DNA of 64,000 bases from Diphasiastrum complanatum (GCA_029204225.1 CM055110.1:15162609-15226608), one strand, 5' to 3'. Positions 11,010-22,852 are shown, numbered from the stretch's first letter. The notes: a model not told the origin generated them from the sequence alone. Translations and numbers: made by a program.

Positions 11010-12930
11010 TACAAGAAGAAGAGAGATCAAGGAGACAAGCAAGGTAATCTTACTCTTGATGAGGATGGTTTGGATGTGCAAGCTGCAAATGATGATGCTT
11101 TTGTGATGTCTTCATGTATGCTTTCTAATTATGGAGATCTAGATCCTTGGTGGATTGATAGTGGAGCAAGTTCACACATGACCTTTCACAAAGAGTACTT
11201 CACTTCTTTGTTGGCATATGGAGATGACAAGAGGGTGATCTACACGGCCAATGATGGTGAGTGTGCAATCAAAGGGATTGGCACAATTCCTATTTCTCTC
11301 TCTACAAATAGGAATGTTCATTTGGAGGATGTCTTGTTTATTCCATCTATTACCAAGAATTTGCTTAGTGTGAGTCAAATGCTAAGTAAGGGCCTCAAGG
11401 TGGAGTTTGATGGAGATGCTTGTTTGATCAAAAGGAAGGATGTCTTGATTGGAAAAGGTAAAAGGCAAGGAAAGTTGTTCAAACTTGATGCTTGTGTTAT
11501 TGCTAACCAAGTTGGATGTGTTGCAAGGGAGCAAATTTCTATTCAAGAGGTTTGGCACAAAAGGATGGGACACCTCAACTTCAAGTCATTGGAGGTAATG
11601 GCAAGGAAGAAGGTTGTGATTGGTCTTCCAAGTTCCTTAAGTAATGACAAACATGTTTGTGAGGCTTGTGCTTTGTCTAAGTCACATAGACTACTTTATA
11701 CTAGATCTATTTCTAGATCTACAAAGCTTTTTCAACTTGTACATTCAGATATTCATGGATTTACTACAATTAGCAATAGTGGAGCTAAGATGTATGTAAC
11801 ATTCATTGATGATTTTAGTAGATTTTGTTGGATCTATCTACTAAAGAGCAAGGATGAAGTGTATGATGTCTTTGTCAAGTTCAAGAATGCAAGGGAGAAC
11901 CAATTTTCGACAAAGGTCAAGTGCTTGAGAGGTGACAATGGTGGTGAGTACATATCTAACAAGTTCAAGGCCTTTTGTGATCAGCATGGGATCAAGAGGG
12001 AGTATACAACATCAAGGACCCCACAACAAAATGGAGTGGCTGAAAGGAAGAATAGAACTTTATGTGAAAGTGCTAAAGCTACGAGGTTAAGTGCTAATCT
12101 TGACAAACCATTTTGGGATCAAGCTTTGTTGTGTGCCAATTTCTTGTGCAATAGGTGGCCGAGTGCTATTTTGGATGGAAGGACACCTTTTGAGATGCTA
12201 TTCAAGAGGAGGCTGAGTGTCAACTTTCTAAGAACCTTTGGATGCACATGCTATGTCAACATTACTCTTGATGATAGGACCAAGGAGGATCCATCTTCAA
12301 GAAGAGGTATTTTTGTTGGATATAGTGAGGTGAATAAAGCCTACAAGGTCTACATTCCTTCTACTAACAAAGTGATTGTTGGTAGAGATGTCATTTTTTA
12401 TGAGGGAAACATTCCAAAGGTGTCTTCAAGCATGATTGATGGTAAAGTAGATGGATCTAACATTCTTGATGTTGATGAGAAGGATCCTACTTTGGATGGT
12501 GGTGATGATGGACCTTCATCAAGTCAAAAGCCAAGGAGAACATCAAGAGAAAGACAAGTGCCTTCAAGGCTCACATATGATCAAAAGGGTAAGCAAGTAG
12601 TTTCTGGAAATTATGTTGCTTTCCTAACCTCTTTGGATGAGCCTACAAGTGTAGATCAAGCAAGGAAAGAAGAGGAGTGGATCCAACCAATGGATCTTGA
12701 GTATCGATCTCTTATGAAGAGTGGAACATCTTTTGGAGGATCTTCTTGTGTACATGGAGCTATGCAAGTGGATGGATGTTATCTTGCTGTAAAATCAAGT
12801 AATGGATCTGGAAAACAAATTTTGTTCAATGACTTTGATGGTCAAGTTGAAGATCAAGAGGTTGATCTCAAAGCGCTTCAACTAGTCAAAAGGGAAGTTG
12901 GCAATTTGGAGCTAGTCAAGAGCATCAAAG
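11010..12930 (+). CDS. Copia protease and integrase (outer element), then foreign C-terminal segment
   Basis: In frame with gag after the TGA. The aspartic protease motif DPWWIDSGASSHMT lies near 11145-11180. The GAG-pre-integrase block VWHKRMGHLNFKSLEVM lies near 11550-11600. The integrase core follows, with Asp in HSDIHGF, Asp in GDNGGEY and Glu in NGVAERKN. The post-integrase motif PSRLTYDQKGKQVV ends near 12595. After about 12735 the protein no longer resembles copia (GGSSCVHGAMQVDGC), where the RT fingers should begin. The frame stays open into the nested LTR, so the apparent end at 12986 is not native. Without the guest the frame would run about 20 more codons to a stop. Confidence 0.92.
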
Positions 12931-13612
12931 TGTTAAAAATTCACAATTCTAGCTTGACTAGTTTTGGTCATATGACTTGTAAATAGCTAGATGGTCATGA
13001 TGTGGCTTGTCACACGTGCCAAATAGCATAGGATTCCATTCATAAGGATGCTCTCAAGTAGACCTAAGTGTTAGAACCTTTGGAATGAGTCCAAATTATG
13101 CTTAGATACAAGGGAGAAAAAATAGGAGCTATTTTTGGTAATTTTTGCATTGTTGAGGGATCTCCAAGATTCCAGCCCTAACTTGGTAGGGATGAAAGAT
13201 CCACAAAAATTAGCATTAGGGATAGGTTTAGGGCTACTCATACCTGCCCAAAATCGTTATGGATCATGTATATATAGGTGATGATATCTCACCAAAATCA
13301 ATCAAGCAATTTCATGTTTTTTCTCTCATAATGGTGCAATTGCTCTCTATGTTCATAATTGTTTGAGTACTTGTGATTACTAGTGATTATAGGATTGAAT
13401 GTAGGTCTGGTGTACAGTACTCAGACTGTGGGAGGCCGTACTTTCACACGTGTGAAGCCTTCTTCAAGGATTTGGGCCATTTAGTGAGGTTCAAGCATAG
13501 ATTTTTGATGGATTTTGATGGTTCAACTTGTGCTAATCTTATGAAATCATAATCTATTGTTTCCCTCATCAGTTAAAGTGTTTTAGGATCCTTATTTGCT
13601 GTAATTTTTACA
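12931..13612 (+). repeat. 5' LTR of inner copia element
   Basis: Starts TGTTAAAAATTCAC and ends GTAATTTTTACA. TATATATA at 13269-13276 is the likely TATA box, and the palindrome CACACGTGTG is at 13445-13454. Confidence 0.97.
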
Positions 13613-13622
13613 TGGTATCAGA
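13613..13622 (+). promoter_or_regulatory. Primer binding site of inner copia element
   Basis: TGGTATCAGA directly follows the LTR and matches the initiator-Met tRNA site; the next bases diverge from GC. Confidence 0.9.
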
Positions 13623-14423
13623 TCCTAAAGGTTGAAATGAGCTAAATCCTTGGTTTTCATTCAATTTGATCACAATTTTTGATCTAAATCTTGTGTAGAT
13701 TGGATCTTAGCATCTAGTATTGATTCTAGAACTCAAAGTGAGTCAAATACATTGGAGATTGGTGTTGTGTGACTTCATTTGCAGGTGTTTAGGTGTCTAA
13801 AACCAGAGGCAAAGTTGAATTCAACTCACATTACCAAGATAGCAAGTTTTGCTTGCTCCAAGCATTGATTTCTAAGCGAGTTTTGGAGGTGATTTCATAG
13901 AGGAGGCTTTCTAGCATTCAAGGAGAGGGAAGATCAGAGTTTTGGGGACTCTTCAAGGCTGTTCTAAGGTGTAGTAGGCACCTCCTAAAGTGATTTAGGT
14001 TCAGTCCAACCATTGCTTGACTTATGCACCAAATTAGATCAATTTTTCATCAATTTTGATCATTTTTTGCTTGTGATTGGATAGTAGATTGTGTTGCATC
14101 CTCATTAAGTTCCATTTAGCTCCTTCACAAGTGATTTTGGATGTATATTAGGTTGCTGAAATTCACTCTTGATCAGATCATTTGGAAGCTTTAATGTTCT
14201 TTATAGAAAGAGGGGCAATTCTACTAGTATTGTCTACTTCAATCAAGCAAGTGCATTGTTTCTAGTATTCTATGATTTGATTTTGTTAGAGATAATTCTT
14301 AGATCTTTATAGGAAGTCTATTACTGATCTTTTCAGGTCCCTAAGAAGTGGGATAAGATAGACCTTCAATCAAATCAATAGAAGTAACCTTCATTTGTGT
14401 CAAGTCCTTGATTAGGAGACTAG
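13623..14423 (+). other. Untranslated leader of inner copia element
   Basis: About 800 bp before the gag ATG; no gene seen. Confidence 0.6.
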
Positions 14424-15497
14424 ATGGCATCTATAAATGCATATCTTTTGGATACTAATGAAAGGCTCAACAAAACTATCTATTCCATATGGAAAGTTAG
14501 AATGGAATCTATCATGATCATGCAAGATCTGATGGAAATTGTAAATGGTAAGGAGGGTGAACCTATTCATCCTCAAGAAAAAGCCAAATACATCAAGAGG
14601 TGCAATGTTGCACTACATTGCATAAAAATGAATGTTGCAAATGAACTCTTAAGAGAGGTAGGAGATTGCACTTTAGCTCAAGATGCTTGGGAGACTTTGC
14701 AAAAGGTCTATGAATCCAAGAACCAAACTATAATGTTAGCTTTGAAGAATCAAATCTATAGAAGCTATCAAAAGAAAGGAGAGAGTGCACATACTTTTGT
14801 CCTAAGAGTAAAGGAATTGAACAAAGAGCTAGCCTTTATAGGTGATCCTATCAGGGATGAAGAGCTTGTTCAACTCATATTGAATGGACTAAGCTTTGAA
14901 TTTGACAATTTGGTTCAGGGATATGCAATTATGGGTAAGCTACCCATACTTGAAGAACTCCAAGGCACACTCATGGCCGAGGAATCAAGAAGGAGCCAAA
15001 TGCAAGAGAGGATGGATAGGCTTTCCATCCAAGGTGGAGATGACCAAGCTCTCTTCACCAAAGGCAAAGGCAAGTCCAAAGGCAAAGTATCAACATTCAA
15101 GAAGTCTACAAAGCTTGAGGATCAAGAAGGACCCTCAAAGGCATCTCCATCAACCACCAAAGTTAAGAAGGTGAAGTGCTACTATTGTAGCAAGATGGGG
15201 CATTATGCCTCGGAATGCTTCAAGAGGAAGCAAGATCAAAGCCAAGCCAACATGAGCAAAGAGGAGGAGGAGGAGAGTTCACATGAGGACTCTCTCATGA
15301 TGTCCATATTTTCTTCAACAAGCTTCAAAGGAGAAGATCCTTGGTGGATTGACTCGGGTGCTAGTTCACACATGACTAGTAAAAGGGAGTTTTTCTCTTC
15401 TCTCTTATCTTATGATGGACCTATAAAGTCTATCTATACAGCAAATGATGAAGCTTGTAAGATTGAAGGAGTTGGTAGAATTTCCCTTTGCCTATAA
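14424..15497 (+). pseudogene. Copia gag and protease start (inner element), ends at in-frame stop
   Basis: 357 codons. The UBN2-type gag starts MASINAYLLDTNERLNKTIY and contains MESIMIMQDLMEIV. An intact CCHC knuckle, CYYCSKMGHYASEC, is encoded near 15177-15218. The protease motif DPWWIDSGASSHMT lies near 15340-15380. A TAA at 15495-15497 cuts the frame inside the protease; the next segment (15528 onward) continues in the same frame. Confidence 0.93.
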
Positions 15498-16115
15498 TCT
15501 TCCAAAAAGATCAACATAGAAGGTGTTTTGTACATTCCTACAATAACAAAGAATCTACTAAGTGTTGGCCAAATGGTAGACAATGGTTTCAATGTTGACT
15601 TTGCTTCAAATGAATGTTTCATCAAGAAGAAGGGTAAGATAGTGGCTAAGGGCACTAGACTTGGCAAACTTTATAAGTTGGATGCATTTGTGGATACTAA
15701 TGTTGTCATGTTGGCCGAGAAGAGCAAGATATCTACTTTTACTTTATGGCACAAAAGACTTGGACATGTCAACTCGGGTTCCATGGAGGCTATGATCAAG
15801 GAGGAGTATGCTTTAGGCCTACCAAGGTCTATTGGGAAAGAAGACAAGGTTTGTGAAGCTTGTGCCTTATCCAAGGCACATAAGAAGGTGTTTCCTAACT
15901 CCATCACAAAGTCATCTCATCCTCTTGAACTCATACACTCGGATGTGCACATTGCTAGCACCAAATCTAATGGAGGTTCATCCATGTTTTTAACCTTCAT
16001 TGATGACTACTCAAGATATTGTTGGGTGTTCTTACTTTCCTTCAAGTCTCAAGTATTTGATACTTTTGTAAAGTTCAAGGTGTTTGTGGAAAAGCATCAA
16101 GATTCTTATAAGTGA
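15498..16115 (+). pseudogene. Copia protease end, pre-integrase and integrase start (inner element)
   Basis: Continues the gag frame after the TAA. It contains YIPTITKNLLSVGQMV, the pre-integrase block LWHKRLGHVNSGSMEAM and the integrase N-terminal and first core motifs (VCEACALSKAHKK, LIHSDVHIAS, FIDDYSRYCW). The frame is lost near 16095-16115, just before the second catalytic Asp, by a small indel. Reading resumes one frame over. Confidence 0.92.
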
Positions 16116-17820
16116 CAATGGTGGAGAATTCATCTCCAATGAGTTCAAGGCCTTTTGTGAGGAGGAAGGGATCAAGAAAGAGACTTCTTGTCCTTACACT
16201 CCTCAACAAAATGGAGTTGCTGAAATAAGGAATAGAACATTATGTGAATGTTCTAAGGCTTTAAGATTAGATGCTTGTTTGCCCAAATCCTTTTGGGGTG
16301 AGTCTCTTGTATGTGCAAACTACTTGATGAATAGGGTGTCTTGCAAAGCAATTGAAGACAAAACTCCTTATGAGATGTTGTATGGAAAGAAACCCAATCT
16401 TAATCACTTGAAAGTTTTTGGGTGTATATGTTATGTGCATGTGCCATTGGAAACAAGAACCAAGGAGGATCCATCTTCCACAAGAGGGATCATGCTTGGA
16501 TATGCAAGCTCAAGCAAGGGCTACAAAGTCTATCTCCCATCCTTAAACAAATTTGTTGTTTCAAGGGATGTCATCTTTGATGAGCATCATATGCATATGC
16601 TTGAAGAAGGCTCAAGTGCTCCAACAATCAAGAAGAAGATGGCCGAGGAGCAAGATCTTGGTTTTGAGGAGGATCTCATGGAGGAGCAAGCACCAAACCC
16701 ACCTATCACACCAAGGAGATCTTCAAGGGCAAAAGTGGAGCCATCAAGGCTCACATATCAAGGCAAAGGACAGCAAGTTGAGGGTATCTCATCCACTTCT
16801 TATGCTTTATCTAGTTTTGAAGAACCATCTAATGTTGAAGATGCATTGAACTCCAAAGAATGGTATAAAGCTATGTTGGATGAGTATGATGCCTTGATTG
16901 AGAATGAAACTTGGTTGCTTGTTGAGAGACCTCAAAGGAATGTAATAGGATGCAAGTGGGTCTTCAAGATTAAGTTGAATGCAAATGGGAGTGTTAACAA
17001 ACATAAAGCAAGATTAGTTGCAAAAGGTTATGCTCAAGAGAGAGGGATAGACTATGAGGAAACTTTTGCACCTGTGGCCAAGATGGTCACAATAAGGCTA
17101 ATCATTGCACTTGCATCACATTTTGGATGGATTCTATGTCAAATGGATGTCTCTAATGCTTTCTTGAATGGTTTTTTGGAAGAGGATATCTATATGGAGC
17201 AGCCACAAGGGTTCATCAAGCATGTTATGGAGAACAAAGTATGCCATCTCCAAAGAAGCATCTATGGCTTGAAGCAAGCCTCGAGATCTTGGAATTCAAG
17301 ACTACATTGCTATCTTATTTCACTTTCTTTTGTTCAAAGTGAATATGATCCCACTCTTTACATTAAGTTTGATGATGTTGGTATTGTACTTTTACTCATT
17401 TATGTAGATGACATCATCATTAGTGGAAATAGTGTTGATGGTATTGAAAAAATCAAGATAGATCTATCCTTAGAGTTCAAGATGGTAGATCTAGGGTGTC
17501 TTCACTTCATCTTAGGCATAGAAGTACTTAGAGGGTCTGATTTTATCTTTATAAGTCAAGTAAACTATGCTCAAAGTCTTTTGAGAAAGTTTAAGATGGA
17601 AGTATGCAAAAGTGTTGACACACCAATGGAGCAAGATGTAAAAGTGCCAAATGAAGATGATGAAAGATCCTTCATGGACATTACTTTGTTTAGGCAACTT
17701 ATAGGCTCCTTAATGTGGATCACTATAACTAGACCAGATCTTAGCTTTAGTATATGTAGGTTGAGCCAATCCATGCAAAAGCCATTGAATATCCATTGGA
17801 AAAGGCTAAGAGGATTCTAA
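16084..17820 (+). pseudogene. Copia integrase core end, RT and RNase H start (inner element)
   Basis: 578 codons. Remaining integrase motifs are SDNGGEFISNEF and PQQNGVAEIRNRT. Then come LGYASSSKGYKVYLPSLNK and PSRLTYQGKGQQVE, followed by [64 protein letters not shown] and the catalytic LLIYVDDIIISGN. LMWITITRPDLSFSICRLSQ leads into RNase H. A single-base indel near 17800 ends the frame. This is the RT that the outer element lacks, but it is from a different copia family. Confidence 0.94.
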
Positions 17821-18365
17821 GATACATCTCGGGTACATTGGATTTTGGGATTCTATATAGAGAAGATGTGATTAACCTTCATGCATTTAGTGATTCAAAT
17901 TTTGTAGGGGACAAGAGAGATAGGAAATAAACAAGTGCCTATTCAACTTTCATAGGAGAAGGTGTGGTTTCATGGCTTTCAAAAAAGCAAGAAACTATAT
18001 CTCTATCTTCAACCGAGGCCGAGTACAAAGCTTTGACAATCACTACAAAGGAGGTACTTTGGATCAAGAGATTATTGGTGGAGCTAAAGATCATGGATTC
18101 AGAGGAGGCACCAATCATCTACAATGACAATATATCAGCCCAACACCTTGCATCTAACCCAATCTTCCATGCAAGATCTAAGCACATTGAGATATGCCAT
18201 CACTTTGTGAGAGAAATGGTGCAAGCCAAGGAGATTGCTTTGGAGCATGTTCCAAGAAATGAATGTGTAGCTGATCTACTTACTAAACCACTTCAAAAGA
18301 CACCTTTTATGAAGTTCAGATCATCACTTGGAGTGATTAGTAAAGCAATGATTGAACCAAGCTAG
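17821..18365 (+). pseudogene. Copia RNase H (inner element)
   Basis: RNase H domain in a shifted frame: RYISGTLDFGILYREDV, HAFSDSNFVGDKRDRK, then an in-frame TAA at 17928-17930. Next come GVVSWLSKKQETISLSSTEAEYKAL (read as motifs), YNDNISAQHLASNPIFHARS and CVADLLTKPLQ, ending MIEPS at 18365. It removes RNA from the RNA/DNA hybrid in an active element. The purine-rich tract GTGAGGAGGAG precedes the 3' LTR. Confidence 0.93.
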
Positions 18366-18379
18366 ATAGTGAGGAGGAG

Positions 18380-19061
18380 TGTTAAAAATTCACAATTCTA
18401 GCTTGACTAGTTTTGGTCATATGACTTGTAAATAGCTAGATGGTCATGATGTGGCTTGTCACACGTGCCAAATAGCATAGGATTCCATTCATAAGGATGC
18501 TCTCAAGTAGACCTAAGTGTTAGAACCTTTGGAATGAGTCCAAATTATGCTTAGATACAAGGGAGAAAAAATAGGAGCTATTTTTGGTAATTTTTGCATT
18601 GTTGAGGGATCTCCAAGATTCCAGCCCTAACTTGGTAGGGATGAAAGATCCACCAAAATTAGCATTAGGGATAGGTTTAGGGCTACTCATACCTGCCCAA
18701 AATCGTGATGGATCATGTATATATAGGTGATGATATCTCACCAAAATCAATCAAGCAATTTCATGTTTTTTCTCTCATAATGGTGCAATTGCTCTCTATG
18801 TTCATAATTGTTTGAGTACTTGTGATTACTAATGATTATAGGATTGAATGTAGGTCTGGTGTACAGTACTCAGATTGTGGGAGGCCGTACTTTCACACGT
18901 GTGAAGCCTTCTTCAAGGATTTGGGCCATTTAGTGAGGTTCAAGCATAGATTTTTGATGGATTTTGATGGTTCAACTTGTGCTAATCTTATAAAATCATA
19001 ATCTATTGATTCCCTCATCATTTCAAGTGTTTTAGGATCCTTATTTGCTGTAATTTTTACA
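18380..19061 (+). repeat. 3' LTR of inner copia element
   Basis: 682 bp, the same length as the 5' LTR. CACACGTGTG is at 18894-18903. Confidence 0.97.
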
Positions 19062-19930
19062 AAAAGGAGAGGTAATTGGCAAAGGTGTTATGGATCTGTT
19101 TTTGCAGCATATTTAAGACTCAAGTAAGGTCAAAGGAGTAGCAAGGAAGTGTTGTTCAAGTTTACTTTACTTGTTCTATCTCATGTTTGAGCAATTTCAT
19201 GTGGATGTGTGCAAATTGTCAAGATATGGTAAAACTAGCTACATTGGTGAGCATTGTTTTGATGTTGGATTTGTACTAGCATTCTTGGCTGATTTTGTTG
19301 ATGGAAATGAAGCTATTGGAGGTTCATTATGTCACTCATCCATGGCTAAGTTCTCAAGTGTTGAGCTACTTGGTGCCAATACTTGGAGATTGTCAATTTT
19401 TGGTGAATTCATGGTCATTTTCTTGTGTCAAGTAGATCTTGAAGATGGACTAGTGCAAACTACTTGGTTTATGGAGTCATGTGGTGCTGGATTTGCATCA
19501 TTAATGTACTCACCTACTCATGGATTTCCAAGGTTTGATGGTTTCTTGTGGCAAGATGAAGATGGAGGCTCATTCATGGAGTATCATGGTGGATACAAGG
19601 CAACAAAGGACAAAGGAGGAGAAGACATGCAAGCAAAAGTTGATCACTCACATTTATTGTTTGTTTGCTGTATTTTTCTAGAGAGTTCAGAGTTGGAAGC
19701 ATGGTGGAATCATTTCATTTACATTATATTTGATTCTTCATGTTCTAGTCACATTTTTACATGTAAAATTGATGTAAGAAATAGTGAAGCATCCCAAGTG
19801 GACACTATTCTCTATATCAATTATGGTTGTTTCTATTTTGAGCATTACATGATCATTGAAAGGAGATCTATTCTTAGGAAGAAGATCATTCTTATGATGG
19901 ATCAAAGTTCTATTGGCAAAAACTATGCTA

Positions 19931-20495
19931 GGAGCATTGGAAGCTAGGAAAGCGAGTTTTTGAGGTACATCATTGGAACTCGAGATTTTGGCATATTGTA
20001 TGAGGGTTCATCACCTAATCTTTTTGGATTTTTAGATTCGGACTATGCTGGAGATGTAATGGATAGGAAATCCATCAGTTCTTATTGTATTTTCATAGGT
20101 GATGGAGCTATATCATGGATGTCAAAGAAACAAGCCACTATCTCATTGTCATCTAGTGAGGCCGAGTACAAAGCTCTTACACATTGCAAAAAGGATGATC
20201 AAGGATCTTCACTTGCTGGATTTTTCAGAGAGCCCAATCATCTTTTGTGACAATCAATCAGCCCAAAGAATGGCATCCAATCCTATCTTTCATGCTAGGA
20301 GCAAGCATATTGAGATACAATATCATTTTGTGAGGGAGCGAGTCATTGCAAAGGAGGTGGAGCTTCAACATGTGTCTTCAAGGGAATGTGTAGCTGATAT
20401 CTTCACCAAAGCATTGGGAAAAGACTTGTTCATGAAGCATAGGACTTCACTTGGAGTATTATCAAAGTCTATGCTAAAACTAGTTAAAGAGGGAG
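19931..20495 (+). pseudogene. Copia RNase H remnant (outer element)
   Basis: Copia text resumes at HWKLGKRV, with a one-base shift before LRYIIGTRDFGILYEG. SYCIFIGDGAISWMSKKQ and SLSSSEAEYKAL follow. A small deletion and shift at about 20180-20195 leads to SPIIFCDNQSAQRMASNP and SSRECVADIFTKALGKD. The tail reads KLVKEGV and ends at the LTR border; AAGAGGGAG (20487-20495) is the polypurine tract. Confidence 0.9.
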
Positions 20496-21146
20496 TGTGA
20501 AAGATTCAACTAGTTTCATCACATTTTGCAATATTTTCATATTTGGCATATTGAGGCCAAAACTTGTTTTAGACTTAGAGGTTGACTTTTCAAAGTTCAT
20601 TAGTCTAAATTTCATTTGAATAAACACTTTTTGAAAGTGTGGGAAAGATAGAATGCGAGTTTGAGTAGATTCAATTTGAATAAGTTGGGTACATTGAATC
20701 TAGACCCAAAATTGGTAGGGTTAGCATTTTGGTGCGAAAGCCAAGTGGCCAAATAGGGTTTGGACCTGTTATAAAAGGATGTAACTCATGGAGAGAGTCA
20801 TCTTTTCTCTTCTCTATCTCATTTCATGCTTATACAAGGTTCTCTTGGGTTCTACTATCCATTGGTGCACTATCTTGGTGATTGCTTGTAATTCAATGTG
20901 TAGAATGATCTATATTTGTTATTTTTGGATCCACACGTGTGAAATATAGTAGCTTGCTGGTTTTGTACGGACAACAATAGTACTTAATCATTTCATTCAA
21001 GTTTGATCAAGTTCTATTAGTGTTTGCATCTCAAATTGTGTGTAGATGCTGATTTTTTCTACATTGGTGAAATTGGTAGTGTATTTCTCTTTCTAACCAA
21101 AGATCATTCAAGTAAATTGGATCTTAAGGATCTGAAATCTTTCACA
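20496..21146 (+). repeat. 3' LTR of outer copia element
   Basis: 651 bp, TGTGAAAGAT to ATCTTTCACA. CACACGTGTG is at 20932-20941. It is followed by the duplication TAGTA. Confidence 0.97.
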
Positions 21147-21151
21147 TAGTA

Positions 21152-21912
21152 GCCCTTCCGCCTGTCAACAAGGGTTAGTTCACTGGATAGGCACCTAACT
21201 ATGCATAGATGCTACTTTTAGTTAGTTCCCTACTTTTCATCTAACTCTACCACCACTAACACTACTTCCGCTAACTCTACTCCTCTAAACTACCTTCATC
21301 ATGATTGTAGGTGAATGGAAAGGGAAGATTAGAAGAGATTGAGAGGAGAGAAGAGAGAAAGAGAGAGATAGAGAGTGAGGGTGGAGGTTAGCTCAAATGC
21401 TCCTTATGCTTGCTAATGGAGAAACATTAACTAAGACAACCAATAACATGAAAGTAGATAGCAATAGAAAACACAATCAAAAGCATTAGCAAGTAGTGAA
21501 TAGCAAATGAGGATGCTTCTCTCCCAAAAGTGGTAAAGTTTTCTCTTTCTCATTAAGCATGGAAATAGAGTACAAATGGTGCCTTTTTATAAAATGGGGA
21601 AGGCCCTTGCCCCAAAATCCTATTGGCTAATATTTAGATTGATCCTATCCATTCATCTTGGACCCAACTTGATCCAAGGGTCCACAAAAAGTACATTGAA
21701 AATCACAAGATTCACGTGAGTCCAAAATTGGACCCAACTCTTAAAAGTAAATTCTAAGTTTAAAATTGACTTTGGGCCTCAAGTTTTGTTTTAATTACAA
21801 AGGGCCCAAGTCTATTATTTTATTTACAACTTAACTTGCGTGCTCATTGGGCCATGGGCTTATACTCGCAGGATGCCATGACCTCGCAACACATTTTATT
21901 GGCCAATATTAT
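21152..21912. other. No gene seen
   Basis: Old flank on the right of the outer copia element, with a purine-rich patch at 21320-21385 and otherwise unassigned AT-rich DNA. In minus orientation it could be downstream gag-pol debris of the element recognised at 21913-22850. Confidence 0.35.
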
Positions 21913-22850
21913 TTATTTACAATTTGTCAGAGGACCTGCGTCTTGGCCTTGGTCTTGCGTGTCAGCACCCGTATTAGCTGGTCCTTGGTCTTGGCCTTCG
22001 GATCCTTGATCTTGACTTAACCCCCATGCTGCTTGTTGGCCTTGACCCTGGCTCTTGCTTGCTTGTGCAGCATCAGAAACAGGTGGCGGTGGAATCACCA
22101 CTGGGGTGGGTTGGGTCTTCTTCCCCATGTACTTCCCTTGTAAGGACATTCCGCAATTCTGTGTCCTTTGCTACATCCGTAGCAGCCGTAATTTCTTCCG
22201 TCTTGACGCTGAGTTTGAGCTGCATAGGTTGCAAAATATTCATTTATGACAGGATCCATAAATGGTTCATCCAGTCCATACCATTATTGCTGCTCAGGTT
22301 GAGGGGGTACTTGCATTTCTGGTTCCGTTGCTGTTAGGTTTACATGGGCCACTTGTTGATTGGCTGGCCCTGATGGTGTAGGTAAGGCCATACGCTATTG
22401 CTGATTTGGTGCGCCGTACCACGTTTGGTGCCCCTTGATGATATGGATACGAAGTCTGATAAGAACTTCTCTTTTGTTGAACAATCCGGGGGTTAAACGG
22501 ACAAAATGCCATATCGTGTGATGTTGCATTGCACAGATGACAAAATCTATGTGTCAGTCTCAAATTTTGCTTTAGGACTGGACACTCGTTCTCTGTATGT
22601 TCTGTGTACATACTGAATACCATACATTCTCCCGTCGTGGATATTGTAGCTGGTTTGGTTATGGTACATGTGGCATTGCTGCTACAGCTCCTTGTGAGGT
22701 TTTCAGTTTCTGATCAAATTGCACCGTAAGTTCCTTCGTCTGTTGTTTGTGTAATTTTGTCATTTGATCCAACAATTTTGTAGATAGAGCGGATGCATTT
22801 GATGACGATGATGCTATCGAGGGAGTAGGAGTATGGGTGGATGGATATTC
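21913..22850 (-). pseudogene. Degenerate retrotransposon gag with two zinc-knuckle motifs
   Basis: On the minus strand a CX2CX4HX4C motif, CHLCNATSHDMAFC, lies near 22500-22545. A second, shorter CYGCSKGHRIAEC motif lies near 22145-22185. A Gln/Gly/Asp-rich and Pro-rich tail (21913-22149) is in another frame. Stops separate the parts. A minus-strand tRNA-Asp-type PBS at 23561-23582 lies upstream on the same strand, consistent with one gypsy-type element running right to left. Confidence 0.45.
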
Positions 22851-22852
22851 GT

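Larger units (their letters stand above)
12926..19066 (+). mobile_element. Complete Ty1/copia element (inner, nested)
   Basis: LTRs 12931-13612 and 18380-19061, both 682 bp and differing at about 8 sites by eye (about 1.2%). The flanking 5-mers are CAAAG and AAAAG, a target duplication with one mismatch. Internal part: PBS, gag, protease, integrase, RT and RNase H. Two in-frame stops and two frameshifts break the single gag-pol ORF, so it is a dead but young copy, younger than its host element. Confidence 0.95.
12736..19930 (+). other. Unrecognised segment replacing RT in outer copia (split by nested element)
   Basis: Two parts, 12736-12930 and 19067-19930, total about 1.06 kb and lie between integrase and RNase H where about 700 bp or more of RT is expected. 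No RT motif (such as YVDD or KARLVAKG) occurs in it. It includes an ORF at 19171-19947 (258 codons, starting MFYLMFEQFHVDVCKLS, with repeated acidic DEDGG-type text) that matches no family I know. Both borders are abrupt: SLMKSG on the left and HWK..KRV on the right are normal copia text. This resembles sequence capture, by template switching, into the element. A deletion followed by fill-in is the alternative. Confidence 0.65.
8998..21151 (+). mobile_element. Complete Ty1/copia element (outer), RT replaced, with nested insertion
   Basis: Bounded by LTRs 9003-9652 and 20496-21146 and by a perfect 5-bp target duplication TAGTA (8998-9002 and 21147-21151). Order: LTR, PBS, gag, protease, integrase, an unrecognised segment where RT should be, RNase H, purine-rich tract, LTR. 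A second copia element (12931-19061) sits inside the unrecognised segment. Without that guest the element is about 6.0 kb. The LTRs differ at roughly 16 sites by eye (about 2.5%). With no RT and a broken gag it cannot be autonomous; its last mobilisation needed RT supplied in trans if the replacement predates insertion. Confidence 0.95.

Noticed and set aside
19171-19947. 258-codon ORF as a host gene on its own
   Set aside because: It lies wholly inside a copia element bounded by LTRs and a target duplication, has no splice or promoter context, and runs into RNase H sequence in the wrong frame. It is reported as part of the replaced RT segment.
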